Assembly (NCBI GenBank): GCA_019418625.1 | Contig: DYBL01000060.1 | Coordinates: 1 to 20,877 of the forward strand | Length of the DNA: 20,877 nt | Direction: 5' to 3' | From: Clostridiales bacterium | GTDB lineage: Bacteria; Bacillota; Clostridia; Oscillospirales; Oscillospiraceae | In this document: positions 15,130-20,877 of the stretch, in pieces | How positions within the stretch are numbered: position 1 is the first letter of the stretch | How the letters are laid out: each line of letters opens with the position of its first letter | Made by a program: the position numbers and the translations under genes | The notes under the pieces: model-generated | The model's input: the letters and a program-made list of their open reading frames with translations, nothing else | What the model was told of the DNA's origin: nothing | Database searches by the model: none

Positions 15130-16325
15130 GCTTTTCCGAGACGTTCCTCCTGGCCCTGAAAAATATCCGCTCCAGCAAGATGCGCACGTTTTTGACCATG
15201 CTGGGCATCATCATCGGCGTCACCGCCGTCATCGTCATCGTGGGTCTGGGCAGCGGCATGCAGGGCTATATCCGCGACAGCTTTGCCGATATGGGCACCG
15301 ACTCCCTCAACGTGATGATCATGGGGCGGGGCTCGTCCCGCAGCGTCAGCGAGGAGGATATGTACGCCCTGGTGGACGAGCACAGCGATATGCTCAAGGC
15401 CATCTCCCCCACGGTGACCATGATGAGCAGCGTGAAGATCGGCAGCGACACCCTTACCTCCACCTCCGCCACCGGCGTCAGCGAGGAGTATTTCTCCATG
15501 AAGGGCTATACGGTGGATCAGGGCCGTGGGCTCCAGTACACGGATATGAAAAGCCGCAAAAAGGTCTGCGTGGTGGGCGAGTACCTGAATCAGGCGTACT
15601 TCGGCGGCAGCGCCGTGGGCCAGAGCATCAAGATCGGCGGCACCACGTTCACCATCGTGGGCGTGCTGGCCCAGCAGGGCTCGGAGCTGGAGGAGGGCGG
15701 CAGCGACGACTGCATCTATCTTCCCTACTCCACCGCCGCCCGGCTGAGCTTCACCGGCACTATCTCCAGCTATGTGATCACCGTGCAGGATACGGACCAG
15801 ATCACCCAGGCCAAGGCCCTGGTGGAGCAGGAGCTGTACAGCGTCTTTTCAGACGACAGCGCCTACACGGTCACCAGCATGGCCGAGCTGGTGGATAAGA
15901 TGAACTCCATGGTGAACATGATCATCTACATCCTGGCGGGCATCGCCGCCATCTCTCTGGTGGTGGGCGGCATCGGCATCATGAACATCATGCTGGTGTC
16001 CGTCACGGAGCGCACCCGGGAGATCGGCATCCGCAAGGCCCTGGGCGCCCGGGAGAGCGCCATCATGCGCCAGTTCGTCATCGAGGCGGCCACCACCTCC
16101 TCCCTGGGCGGGGTCCTGGGCATCATCCTGGGCTACATCCTCTCCGCGGCGGCCACCACCCTCATCGCAGCGGTGCTGCCGGATACGCCCATCGCCGTCA
16201 CGCCCACGCTGCTGGCAGTGGCAGTGGCCTTCGGCGTGTCCACCGGCATCGGCGTGGTGTTCGGCTACCTGCCCGCCAAAAAGGCGGCGGTGCTCAACCC
16301 CATCGACGCGCTGCGCTACGACTGA
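15126..16325 (+). CDS. ABC transporter permease, FtsX/MacB type
   Basis: Predicted 399 residues with the MacB layout. One membrane helix lies near the N-terminus (about 20-45, TFLTMLGIIIGVTAVIVIVGLG). A large extracytoplasmic domain follows (about 50-255, containing the MacB-like periplasmic core). Three C-terminal helices complete the FtsX domain, containing GGIGIMNIMLVSVTERTREIGIRKALGA. That last signature is typical of MacB-type mechanotransmission permeases. AAAGGAGG directly upstream and the ATGA overlap set the start. It is the last gene of the operon and is followed at once by a terminator shared with convergent nfo. No histidine kinase or regulator is present in the window. Confidence 0.93.
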   Translation: MSFSETFLLALKNIRSSKMRTFLTMLGIIIGVTAVIVIVGLGSGMQGYIRDSFADMGTDSLNVMIMGRGSSRSVSEEDMYALVDEHSDMLKAISPTVTMMSSVKIGSDTLTSTSATGVSEEYFSMKGYTVDQGRGLQYTDMKSRKKVCVVGEYLNQAYFGGSAVGQSIKIGGTTFTIVGVLAQQGSELEEGGSDDCIYLPYSTAARLSFTGTISSYVITVQDTDQITQAKALVEQELYSVFSDDSAYTVTSMAELVDKMNSMVNMIIYILAGIAAISLVVGGIGIMNIMLVSVTERTREIGIRKALGARESAIMRQFVIEAATTSSLGGVLGIILGYILSAAATTLIAAVLPDTPIAVTPTLLAVAVAFGVSTGIGVVFGYLPAKKAAVLNPIDALRYD

Positions 16326-16333
16326 AACCCCAC

Positions 16334-16370
16334 AAAAAAAGACGTCCCGGATGTCCGGGACGTCTTTTTT
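16334..16370. terminator. Bidirectional intrinsic terminator between the permease gene and nfo
   Basis: A 12-bp perfect stem AGACGTCCCGGA (16340-16351) with its complement (16354-16365), a 2-nt gap as loop, and A and T runs on the two sides. It overlaps the last bases of the nfo stop codon. Confidence 0.9.
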
Positions 16371-17205
16371 ACGCCTGCTCCGCCGCGCGGCGCAGCAGGG
16401 CGATCTCGGCGGTGTAGCCGGGGATGTCGTTGGGGGTCTCCAGGCAGAAGGGCAGGCCCCGCAGGGCCTCGTGGCGCACCACCCGCACCAGGGCCTCCAG
16501 GCCGATGCAGCCCGCGCCGATACAGGCGTGGCGGTCTTTGTGGCTGCCCAGGCCATTCATACTGTCGTTGAGGTGGATGGCACGGAGGCGGTCCAGGCCG
16601 ATGATCCGATCAAACTCCGTCAGAACGCCGTCCAGGTCGCCGGCGATGTCGTAGCCCGCGTCCCAGACGTGGCAGGTATCCAGGCACACGCCCACCAGGT
16701 CCGCATGCTCCACCCGGTCCAAAATCTCCCGCAGCTCCTCAAACCGGCCGCCTACCTCGCTGCCCTTGCCCGCCATGGTCTCCAGCAGCACGGTGGTGGA
16801 CTGGCCGGGGCGCAAAATGGCATTCAGGCCCTGGGCGATGAGGCCGATGCCCGCCTCGATGCCCTGGCCCACATGGCTGCCGGGGTGGAAATTATAATAC
16901 TGGCCGGGCAGATGCTCCAGCCGGGCGAGGTCGTCGGCCATGGTGTCCCGGGCGAAGATCCGGTTTTCCTCCGCGGCGCCGCAGAGGTTCAGGGTGTAGG
17001 GGGCGTGGGCCACCAGCGGGGCAAAGCCGTTTTGGCGGAGCAGCTGCTCCAGGGCCTGGATGTCCTCCGTGTCCAGGGCCTTGGCCCGGCTTCCCCGGGG
17101 GTTGCGGGTGAAAAACTGAAAGGTGTCCGCTCCCATGTCCAGGGCCTGGCGGCCCATGGCGGCAAAGCCCTTGGACGAGGAGAGGTGACAGCCGATGTGC
17201 AGCAT
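16369..17205 (-). CDS. nfo: Endonuclease IV (AP endonuclease)
   Basis: Predicted 278 residues, the family length. It cleaves DNA 5' to abasic sites in base-excision repair using three Zn ions. All nine expected metal ligands are identifiable: H67, H107, E142, D176, H179, H211, D224, H226 and E256. They lie in the motifs VAHAPYTLN, NFHPGSHVG, LETMAGKGSE, CLDTCHVWDAGYD, HLNDS, SHKDRH and LETPND. AAGGAGG precedes ATG 17205 by about 7 nt. A small 57-codon gene lies 46 nt upstream on the same strand and may share its transcript. Confidence 0.97.
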   Translation of the reverse strand: MLHIGCHLSSSKGFAAMGRQALDMGADTFQFFTRNPRGSRAKALDTEDIQALEQLLRQNGFAPLVAHAPYTLNLCGAAEENRIFARDTMADDLARLEHLPGQYYNFHPGSHVGQGIEAGIGLIAQGLNAILRPGQSTTVLLETMAGKGSEVGGRFEELREILDRVEHADLVGVCLDTCHVWDAGYDIAGDLDGVLTEFDRIIGLDRLRAIHLNDSMNGLGSHKDRHACIGAGCIGLEALVRVVRHEALRGLPFCLETPNDIPGYTAEIALLRRAAEQA

Positions 17206-17251
17206 GAGGGGTCCTCCTTGTACGTGGTGCGGCGCCCACGGCGCCTGCCCC

Positions 17252-17425
17252 TTATTGTACCGGATGTTCCCCGTCGGCGCAACTGCCGGATTCCCCCTGG
17301 GAAAGATACAGCTCCTCCGCCTGCTGCTGGGCGGCCATCAGGTCGGCGCGCAGCCGTGCCAGTGCTTCCTCCGTTTCGCTCAGTGCGTTGAACAGCAACA
17401 CATATCCCTTAAAAAGTTCCTGCAT
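17252..17425 (-). CDS. Small hypothetical protein (57 aa) upstream of nfo
   Basis: An open frame of 57 codons starts with ATG at 17425 and is preceded by AAAGGAT about 9 nt upstream. The predicted protein begins MQELFKGYVLLFNALSETEE. It continues as an amphipathic, coiled-coil-prone helix rich in Ala, Gln, Glu and Leu (residues 15-43), then a short polar tail. There is no membrane segment or signal peptide. Codon use (CTG, GCC, GAG, CGC) resembles genuine genes in this window. I do not recognise the family. It ends 46 nt before nfo on the same strand with no terminator between, so co-transcription with nfo is likely. Confidence 0.6.
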   Translation of the reverse strand: MQELFKGYVLLFNALSETEEALARLRADLMAAQQQAEELYLSQGESGSCADGEHPVQ

Positions 17426-17663
17426 ACTGTGGTCATCCTTTCTGTGTTGTCACAAGATGTTGGATTTGACAGGACTATCATACACAAAGGACCGGCGGAA
17501 TTTTGCCGGAATCTGTCGAGGCGGTCGGGAAATTGCCGCATGGGGGCGCAGAGGCGGAGAACGGGACGGAACAGGCGGATTTTCCGCCGTTTTGGTCGCT
17601 TTTTCGGGCACTTTGGTAAATTTTAAAAAACTGTGAAGAATGGCAAAATTTTGGTGCGCGGGG
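17426..17663. other. Intergenic region between the small gene and the mgtE promoter
   Basis: About 240 nt with no supported gene. It is more AT-rich than its surroundings near 17610-17660. Two short hairpins are visible: CCGGC/GCCGG around 17491-17509, and GGCGGA/TCCGCC (17574-17579, 17583-17588) followed by GTTTT. A TATGAT on the minus strand near 17475 could be a -10 for the small gene, but I found no matching -35. Confidence 0.4.
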
Positions 17664-17693
17664 TTGAAACCTCCGCTGCCCGGGTGCTATACT
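17664..17693 (+). promoter_or_regulatory. Sigma-A promoter of mgtE
   Basis: TTGAAA (17664-17669), an 18-bp spacer and TATACT (17688-17693), with an extended -10 TGC just before it. The predicted transcript starts near 17700 and has a leader of about 250 nt before the mgtE start codon. Confidence 0.75.
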
Positions 17694-17750
17694 GACCGGG
17701 CGGAGCGGCGTTGCCGCCCACATGAATTGACTGAAAAGGAGGAAAGGTAA

Positions 17751-17831
17751 GTGGATACCGGCAGTCGAAGTTTCAAAACAGCCAGCGACGTTCCCTTACG
17801 GCGTCCCCTTGCCTTGTTCCGGGCAGTCTGA
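17751..17831 (+). CDS. Candidate leader peptide upstream of mgtE (26 aa)
   Basis: A GTG-initiated frame of 26 codons has an excellent ribosome binding site, AAGGAGG at 17736-17742, spaced 8 nt. It ends at TGA 17829-17831. The C-terminal half reads DVPLRRPLALFR, with prolines at positions 15 and 19. From memory, the Salmonella mgtA leader peptide MgtL ends PLPRRRLKLFR, so the two look alike (P, L, R, R, L, L, F, R shared). In MgtL, poor translation in low Mg2+ switches on mgtA. Here the downstream gene is also a Mg2+ transporter. It is too short for a confident gene call; the strong SD and the context are the support. Confidence 0.5.
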   Translation: MDTGSRSFKTASDVPLRRPLALFRAV

Positions 17832-17856
17832 GGAGCCGTAGATCCATGGGAGTGTT

Positions 17857-17900
17857 GCCGCACAGGCCCGTCCCCGTCCAGGGGGTGGTGTCGGTGCGGC
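17857..17900 (+). promoter_or_regulatory. Stable hairpin in the mgtE leader
   Basis: GCCGCAC (17857-17863) pairs with GTGCGGC (17894-17900). Inner CCCC/GGGG pairing (17872-17875 with 17881-17884) makes a long imperfect stem. It is followed by CTTTGTGCG rather than a real T-run, so it is at best a weak terminator. It starts 25 nt after the leader-peptide stop and could be a ribosome-dependent switch element. No M-box (ykoK) consensus is present in this leader. Confidence 0.4.
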
Positions 17901-17951
17901 TTTGTGCGTCTGCTTTGAAGCTTCCCAATGAAAAAAGGGAGGTTAAAAGCC

Positions 17952-19298
17952 ATGGAGAAGAAGATTTGGGCCCTGTGCCGCCAGCTGCTGGAGGAGAAGA
18001 AATTCCGGGAGCTGCGGGAGCTTTTGTGCGAAGAAAATGAAGTGGATCTGGCGGAGCTTTTGGAGACGCTGCCTGTGGAGCAGGCGGTGCTGGCGTTCCG
18101 GGCTCTGCCCAAGGAGCTGGCGGCGGAGGTGTTCTCCCTGCTGCCGCCGGAGTTTTGCCGCTCCATCGTGGAGGCGGCCAGTGACCGCGAGCTGGGTGAG
18201 ATCGTGGAGGAGCTGTTTGTGGACGACGCGGTGGACATTCTGGAGGAGCTGCCCGCCGGCGTCGCAAGCCGCATGCTCCGCCAGGCCACGCCCGAGACCC
18301 GCAAGCTTTTGAACCAGTTCCTGCGCTACCCGGACGGCAGCGTGGGCAGCATCATGACCGCCGAGCTGGTGAAGCTCAAGCGGACGGACACCGCCGCCGG
18401 CGCCATTGCCCGCATCCGCCGCGTGGGCGAGGACTGCGAGTCCATCTACACCTGCTATGTGACCGACGAGCACCGGATGCTCCAGGGCGTGGTGACGCTG
18501 CGCCAGCTCCTCATGGCGGCGGATGAGGCCACGGTGGAGTCCCTCATGGAGACGGACGTGATTGCCGCCCGTACCACCGACGACCAGGAGCAGGCGGTGG
18601 AGACCATGATGCGCTATGACTTCCTGGCCCTGCCTGTGACGGACGCCGAGGGGCGTCTGGTGGGCGTGGTCACGGTGGACGACGTGATGGACGTCATGGA
18701 AGAGGAGGCCACCGAGGACTTCGAGAAGATGGCCGCCATGGCCCCATCGGAAAAGCCCTATCTCAAGACCGGGGTCTTCACCCTGGCCCGCCACCGCATT
18801 TTGTGGCTCTTGGTGCTGATGATCTCCGGCATGATTACCGGCGGCATCCTGGGCCGGTATGAGGAGGCATTCGCCGCCCTTCCCCTGCTGGTGACGTTCA
18901 TCCCCATGCTGACGGACACCGGCGGAAACGCCGGCAGCCAGTCCAGCACGCTGGTCATCCGCGGCATGGCCGTGGGCGATATCCAGCTGCGGGACTTCCC
19001 CCGGGTCTTGTGGAAGGAGCTGCGGGTGAGCGTGCTGGTGGGCGCGGTCCTTGCGGCGGTGAATTTCGTGCGGCTGGTGATCCAGTACCCCGGCAGCCAG
19101 CTCATCTGCCTGACGGTGACGCTGGCCCTGTTTGCCACCGTGGTCATCGCCAAAACCGTGGGCGGCGTGCTGCCCATGGCGGCCCGTTTTCTCCGCGCGG
19201 ACCCCGCCATCATGGCCGCGCCTCTCATCACCACCATCGTGGACGCCCTGTCCCTCATGATCTATTTTGCCATCGCCAAGCAGCTGCTGCCCATTTGA
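17952..19298 (+). CDS. mgtE: Magnesium channel/transporter MgtE
   Basis: Predicted 448 residues, the usual MgtE length. It is a Mg2+-gated channel for Mg2+ uptake across the cytoplasmic membrane. Domains in order are an N-terminal helical MgtE_N domain (about 15-125), a pair of CBS domains (about 130-255) that sense cytosolic Mg2+, a connecting helix, and five membrane helices (about 282-446). The pore signature PMLTDTGGNAGSQ (318-330) and the conserved pore aspartate D431 in TTIVDALSLMIYF are present. I chose ATG 17952 because GGGAGG at 17937-17942 is 9 nt upstream; the in-frame ATG 17928 has no ribosome binding site. The long leader with a small reading frame suggests expression control. 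No clear intrinsic terminator follows, only an AT-rich GTTTTTC/GAAAAAC repeat near 19300-19316. Confidence 0.95.
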   Translation: MEKKIWALCRQLLEEKKFRELRELLCEENEVDLAELLETLPVEQAVLAFRALPKELAAEVFSLLPPEFCRSIVEAASDRELGEIVEELFVDDAVDILEELPAGVASRMLRQATPETRKLLNQFLRYPDGSVGSIMTAELVKLKRTDTAAGAIARIRRVGEDCESIYTCYVTDEHRMLQGVVTLRQLLMAADEATVESLMETDVIAARTTDDQEQAVETMMRYDFLALPVTDAEGRLVGVVTVDDVMDVMEEEATEDFEKMAAMAPSEKPYLKTGVFTLARHRILWLLVLMISGMITGGILGRYEEAFAALPLLVTFIPMLTDTGGNAGSQSSTLVIRGMAVGDIQLRDFPRVLWKELRVSVLVGAVLAAVNFVRLVIQYPGSQLICLTVTLALFATVVIAKTVGGVLPMAARFLRADPAIMAAPLITTIVDALSLMIYFAIAKQLLPI

Positions 19299-19327
19299 GT
19301 TTTTCTGGGAAAAACAAAAATTCCCCG

Positions 19328-19356
19328 TTGACAAACGAAAAAAGCTGTGGTAACAT
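19328..19356 (+). promoter_or_regulatory. Sigma-A promoter of the second T-box operon
   Basis: A perfect TTGACA (19328-19333), a 17-bp spacer and TAACAT (19351-19356). It begins only 30 bp after the mgtE stop. Confidence 0.75.
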
Positions 19357-19362
19357 CACACT

Positions 19363-19643
19363 CAACAAAACGCAAGGACGCAGAGTAGTAAGCGGGAAGG
19401 CCCATGCAGAGAAGTGTCGGTTGGTGCGAGACACGATGGCTGCCGAACCGCCGAACTGGCTGCAGAGCGGCCGGGCCGAAGGTAAGTAGGCGCGGACGGG
19501 CGCACCCGTTACAGTGCAGGGATATGATGGTATCCCGCAGAGTGATCCTCGTTTCGAGGATAAAGAAGAGTGGTACCGCGGAAGCGTTTTTGAACCTTTC
19601 GTCTCTTCTGCCCTGACAGGCAGGAGCGACGAAAGGTTTTTTT
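19363..19643 (+). promoter_or_regulatory. T-box leader upstream of a YkvI-family transporter
   Basis: Stem I is readable. GCAG (19380-19383) pairs with CTGC (19460-19463), and GCGG (19392-19395) pairs with CCGC (19448-19451). Together they bracket the loop strands AGTAGTAA and CGAACTGG. The distal GAGAAG bulge and GGTTGGTGCGAG loop (19419-19430) are canonical. The T-box AAGAGTGGTACCGC is at 19566-19579, with TGGT at 19571-19574. The specifier is CTG (Leu, 19456-19458) if a purine follows it as usual, or TGG (Trp, 19457-19459) if read one base later. Two extra hairpins, GGGATA/TATCCC and ATCCTCG/CGAGGAT, lie between Stem III and the antiterminator. Confidence 0.92.
19593..19643 (+). terminator. 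Regulated intrinsic terminator of the second T-box
   Basis: AACCTTTCGTC (19593-19603) pairs perfectly with GACGAAAGGTT (19628-19638). An inner stem CTTCTGCC-like region continues the hairpin after one mismatch. Seven T follow (19637-19643). Confidence 0.9.
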
Positions 19644-19687
19644 GTTGGCTCCCTGCCCCATCAAACCAGTTTTGGGAGGAACCGAAC

Positions 19688-20877
19688 ATGAAAGAAAAAC
19701 GCATCGCAAAGACCCCCTTCGTCATCGCCTTCTCCGTGGGCTCCGTGCTGTTTTCCGCCCACGCCGGCGGCGGCTTCGCCACCGGCAACCAGGCCAACAC
19801 CTACTATGTGGGCCTTGGCTGGGCAGGTATCGTCTCCGCCGTGATCGCCATGCTGCTTTTGACGCTGACCATGCGCCAGGCCATGGTGATGTACAACTCC
19901 CGGGGACTGACCAGCTACAAGCAGCTGTTCGAGACCCTCTACCACCCCTTTGACAAGATCGAGTGGCTCTTTGAGGTGTTTTTCTACATCATGGTGCTCA
20001 TGGCGGTGGCCGCGGCCATCTCCGGTGCCGCCTCCGCCCTCCAGGGCTACTTCGGCATGAACTACTACCTGGGCATCGCCGCCGTGGGCGCGCTGGTGCT
20101 GGTGCTCACCATCTTCGGCGCGGGCATCGTCCGGGCGGCCTCCACTTACATGGGCATCGCCATTTTGATCACCGCCATCACCATCTACACCGTGGGCATC
20201 TTCAAAAGTGACAGCGCCATCACCACCGTGCTGGCTGCGGACTTCACCCAGCGCGGCTTTGCCGGCATCCCCCAGGCCATCGTCAACGCGTTCACCTACG
20301 CCGGCTTCCAGTGCGTGACCCTGCCCACCATGATCGCCTGCGGCACCCCGCTGAAAAACCGCGCCGGCTGCGGCAAGGCCATGTGGATCTCCTTCGCCAT
20401 GAACACCGTGGCGCTGGTCCTCTCCATCTTCATGCTCCTTTCCTGGCAGGGCGTCTACACCGCCGCGGAGGGCGGCACCACCATCCCCACCCTCACCGCC
20501 TGCAACGCCATGGGCATCGGCTGGCTCACCACCGTGTACGGCATCTGCCTGCTCCTGTGCCTCATCTCCACCGGCGTGACCACTATCTTCGGCTTCGTGG
20601 CCCGGTTTGAAAAGCTCCCCATGTTCCGCGCCATCCCCTCTGCCCCCGTCCGCAGCGCCATCGTCTCCGCGTTCATCATCGTGGTTTCCATGACCATCTC
20701 CCTGGCGGGTCTTTCCAACATCATCAAGTACGGCTACGGCTACTGCGGCTATCTCGGCATCGCCGTGGTGGTGATCCCCTTCCTGACGGTGGGCGTGTAT
20801 AAAAACCGCGCTTACATCCGCGCCCACGGGGAGGCCTTCCCTGAGCGCAAGGAGGAGAACGCCCCCGCTGCCAAGCC
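19688..20877 (+). CDS. YkvI-family membrane transporter (COG3949-like), 3' end outside the window
   Basis: An open frame of about 396 residues reaches the window edge. The visible end is a polar tail (GEAFPERKEENAPAA), so only a few codons are probably missing. GGGAGGA at 19674-19680, 7 nt before ATG 19688, sets the start. There are about ten hydrophobic helices. The N-terminal GSVLFSAHAGGGFATGNQ and the later FTYAGFQCVTLPTMIACGTPLKN segments fit the YkvI family, distantly related to amino-acid transporters of the APC/LeuT-like fold. The family substrate is not established as far as I know. Control by a T-box implies that it moves, or responds to shortage of, the amino acid named by the specifier (leucine or tryptophan). 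Family assignment is from overall pattern and is moderately sure; the substrate is inference. Confidence 0.75.
   Translation, partial: MKEKRIAKTPFVIAFSVGSVLFSAHAGGGFATGNQANTYYVGLGWAGIVSAVIAMLLLTLTMRQAMVMYNSRGLTSYKQLFETLYHPFDKIEWLFEVFFYIMVLMAVAAAISGAASALQGYFGMNYYLGIAAVGALVLVLTIFGAGIVRAASTYMGIAILITAITIYTVGIFKSDSAITTVLAADFTQRGFAGIPQAIVNAFTYAGFQCVTLPTMIACGTPLKNRAGCGKAMWISFAMNTVALVLSIFMLLSWQGVYTAAEGGTTIPTLTACNAMGIGWLTTVYGICLLLCLISTGVTTIFGFVARFEKLPMFRAIPSAPVRSAIVSAFIIVVSMTISLAGLSNIIKYGYGYCGYLGIAVVVIPFLTVGVYKNRAYIRAHGEAFPERKEENAPAAK

Noticed and set aside
17574..17593. Hairpin followed by TTTT in the mgtE upstream region as a terminator
   Set aside because: The stem is only 6 bp and no plus-strand gene lies upstream that would need it.
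17700..17951. M-box (ykoK) magnesium riboswitch ahead of mgtE
   Set aside because: The conserved M-box blocks (GTTAGGTGAGGCTCC, GACGCCAATGGGTCAACAG, GTGCTAAAGCTC) are absent from this leader.
17928..17951. Upstream ATG for mgtE
   Set aside because: No ribosome binding site precedes it, whereas GGGAGG is correctly placed for ATG 17952.

Overview
The window reads as a chromosomal segment of a GC-rich, spore-forming Firmicute of class Clostridia. I infer Oscillospiraceae-like gut bacteria (Flavonifractor, Oscillibacter, Lawsonibacter and relatives). The reasons are a sporulation gene (spoIIP), two T-box leaders, two TPP riboswitches, strong AGGAGG-type ribosome binding sites, sigma-A promoters with 17-18 bp spacers, and very high GC at third codon positions. 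The genus is a guess. There are no mobile elements, CRISPR arrays, rRNA or tRNA genes that I can see; this is housekeeping and metabolic DNA with unusually dense RNA-level regulation.

Layout. 1-960 (-): a DUF815 AAA-type ATPase, cut by the window edge. 1074-6377 (+): a T-box with an isoleucine (ATC) specifier, followed by ilvB-ilvN-ilvC-ilvD, the four steps common to valine and isoleucine synthesis minus the transaminase. The operon ends in a bidirectional terminator shared with convergent spoIIP (6381-7538, -). 7634-12501: a thiamine salvage island in two divergent arms that start from back-to-back promoters at 9397-9460, each arm with its own TPP riboswitch. The minus arm is thiW-thiM (thiazole uptake and phosphorylation). 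The plus arm is thiE-thiD-thiT-tenA (thiamine phosphate synthase, pyrimidine kinase, thiamine uptake, thiaminase II). No thiC, thiG, thiH or thiF is present here, so the cluster looks built for salvage.

12707-16325 (+): a translationally coupled three-gene export system (HlyD/MacA-type adaptor, MacB/LolD-type ATPase, FtsX/MacB-type permease). Its leader contains an 11-bp repeat complementary to the adaptor's ribosome binding site. 16369-17425 (-): nfo (endonuclease IV) preceded by a small unrecognised 57-codon gene. 17664-19298 (+): mgtE, a Mg2+ channel, with a roughly 250-nt leader that carries a well-initiated 26-codon upstream reading frame resembling the enterobacterial MgtL leader peptide. 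19328-20877 (+): a second T-box in front of a YkvI-family membrane transporter that runs off the window end.

Functional links. IlvB needs thiamine diphosphate, the product of the neighbouring salvage cluster. The two T-boxes couple amino-acid synthesis and probably amino-acid transport to tRNA charging. The most interesting candidates for follow-up are the mgtE leader peptide, the T-box on a transporter of unknown substrate, and the possible RBS-sequestering leader of the export operon.
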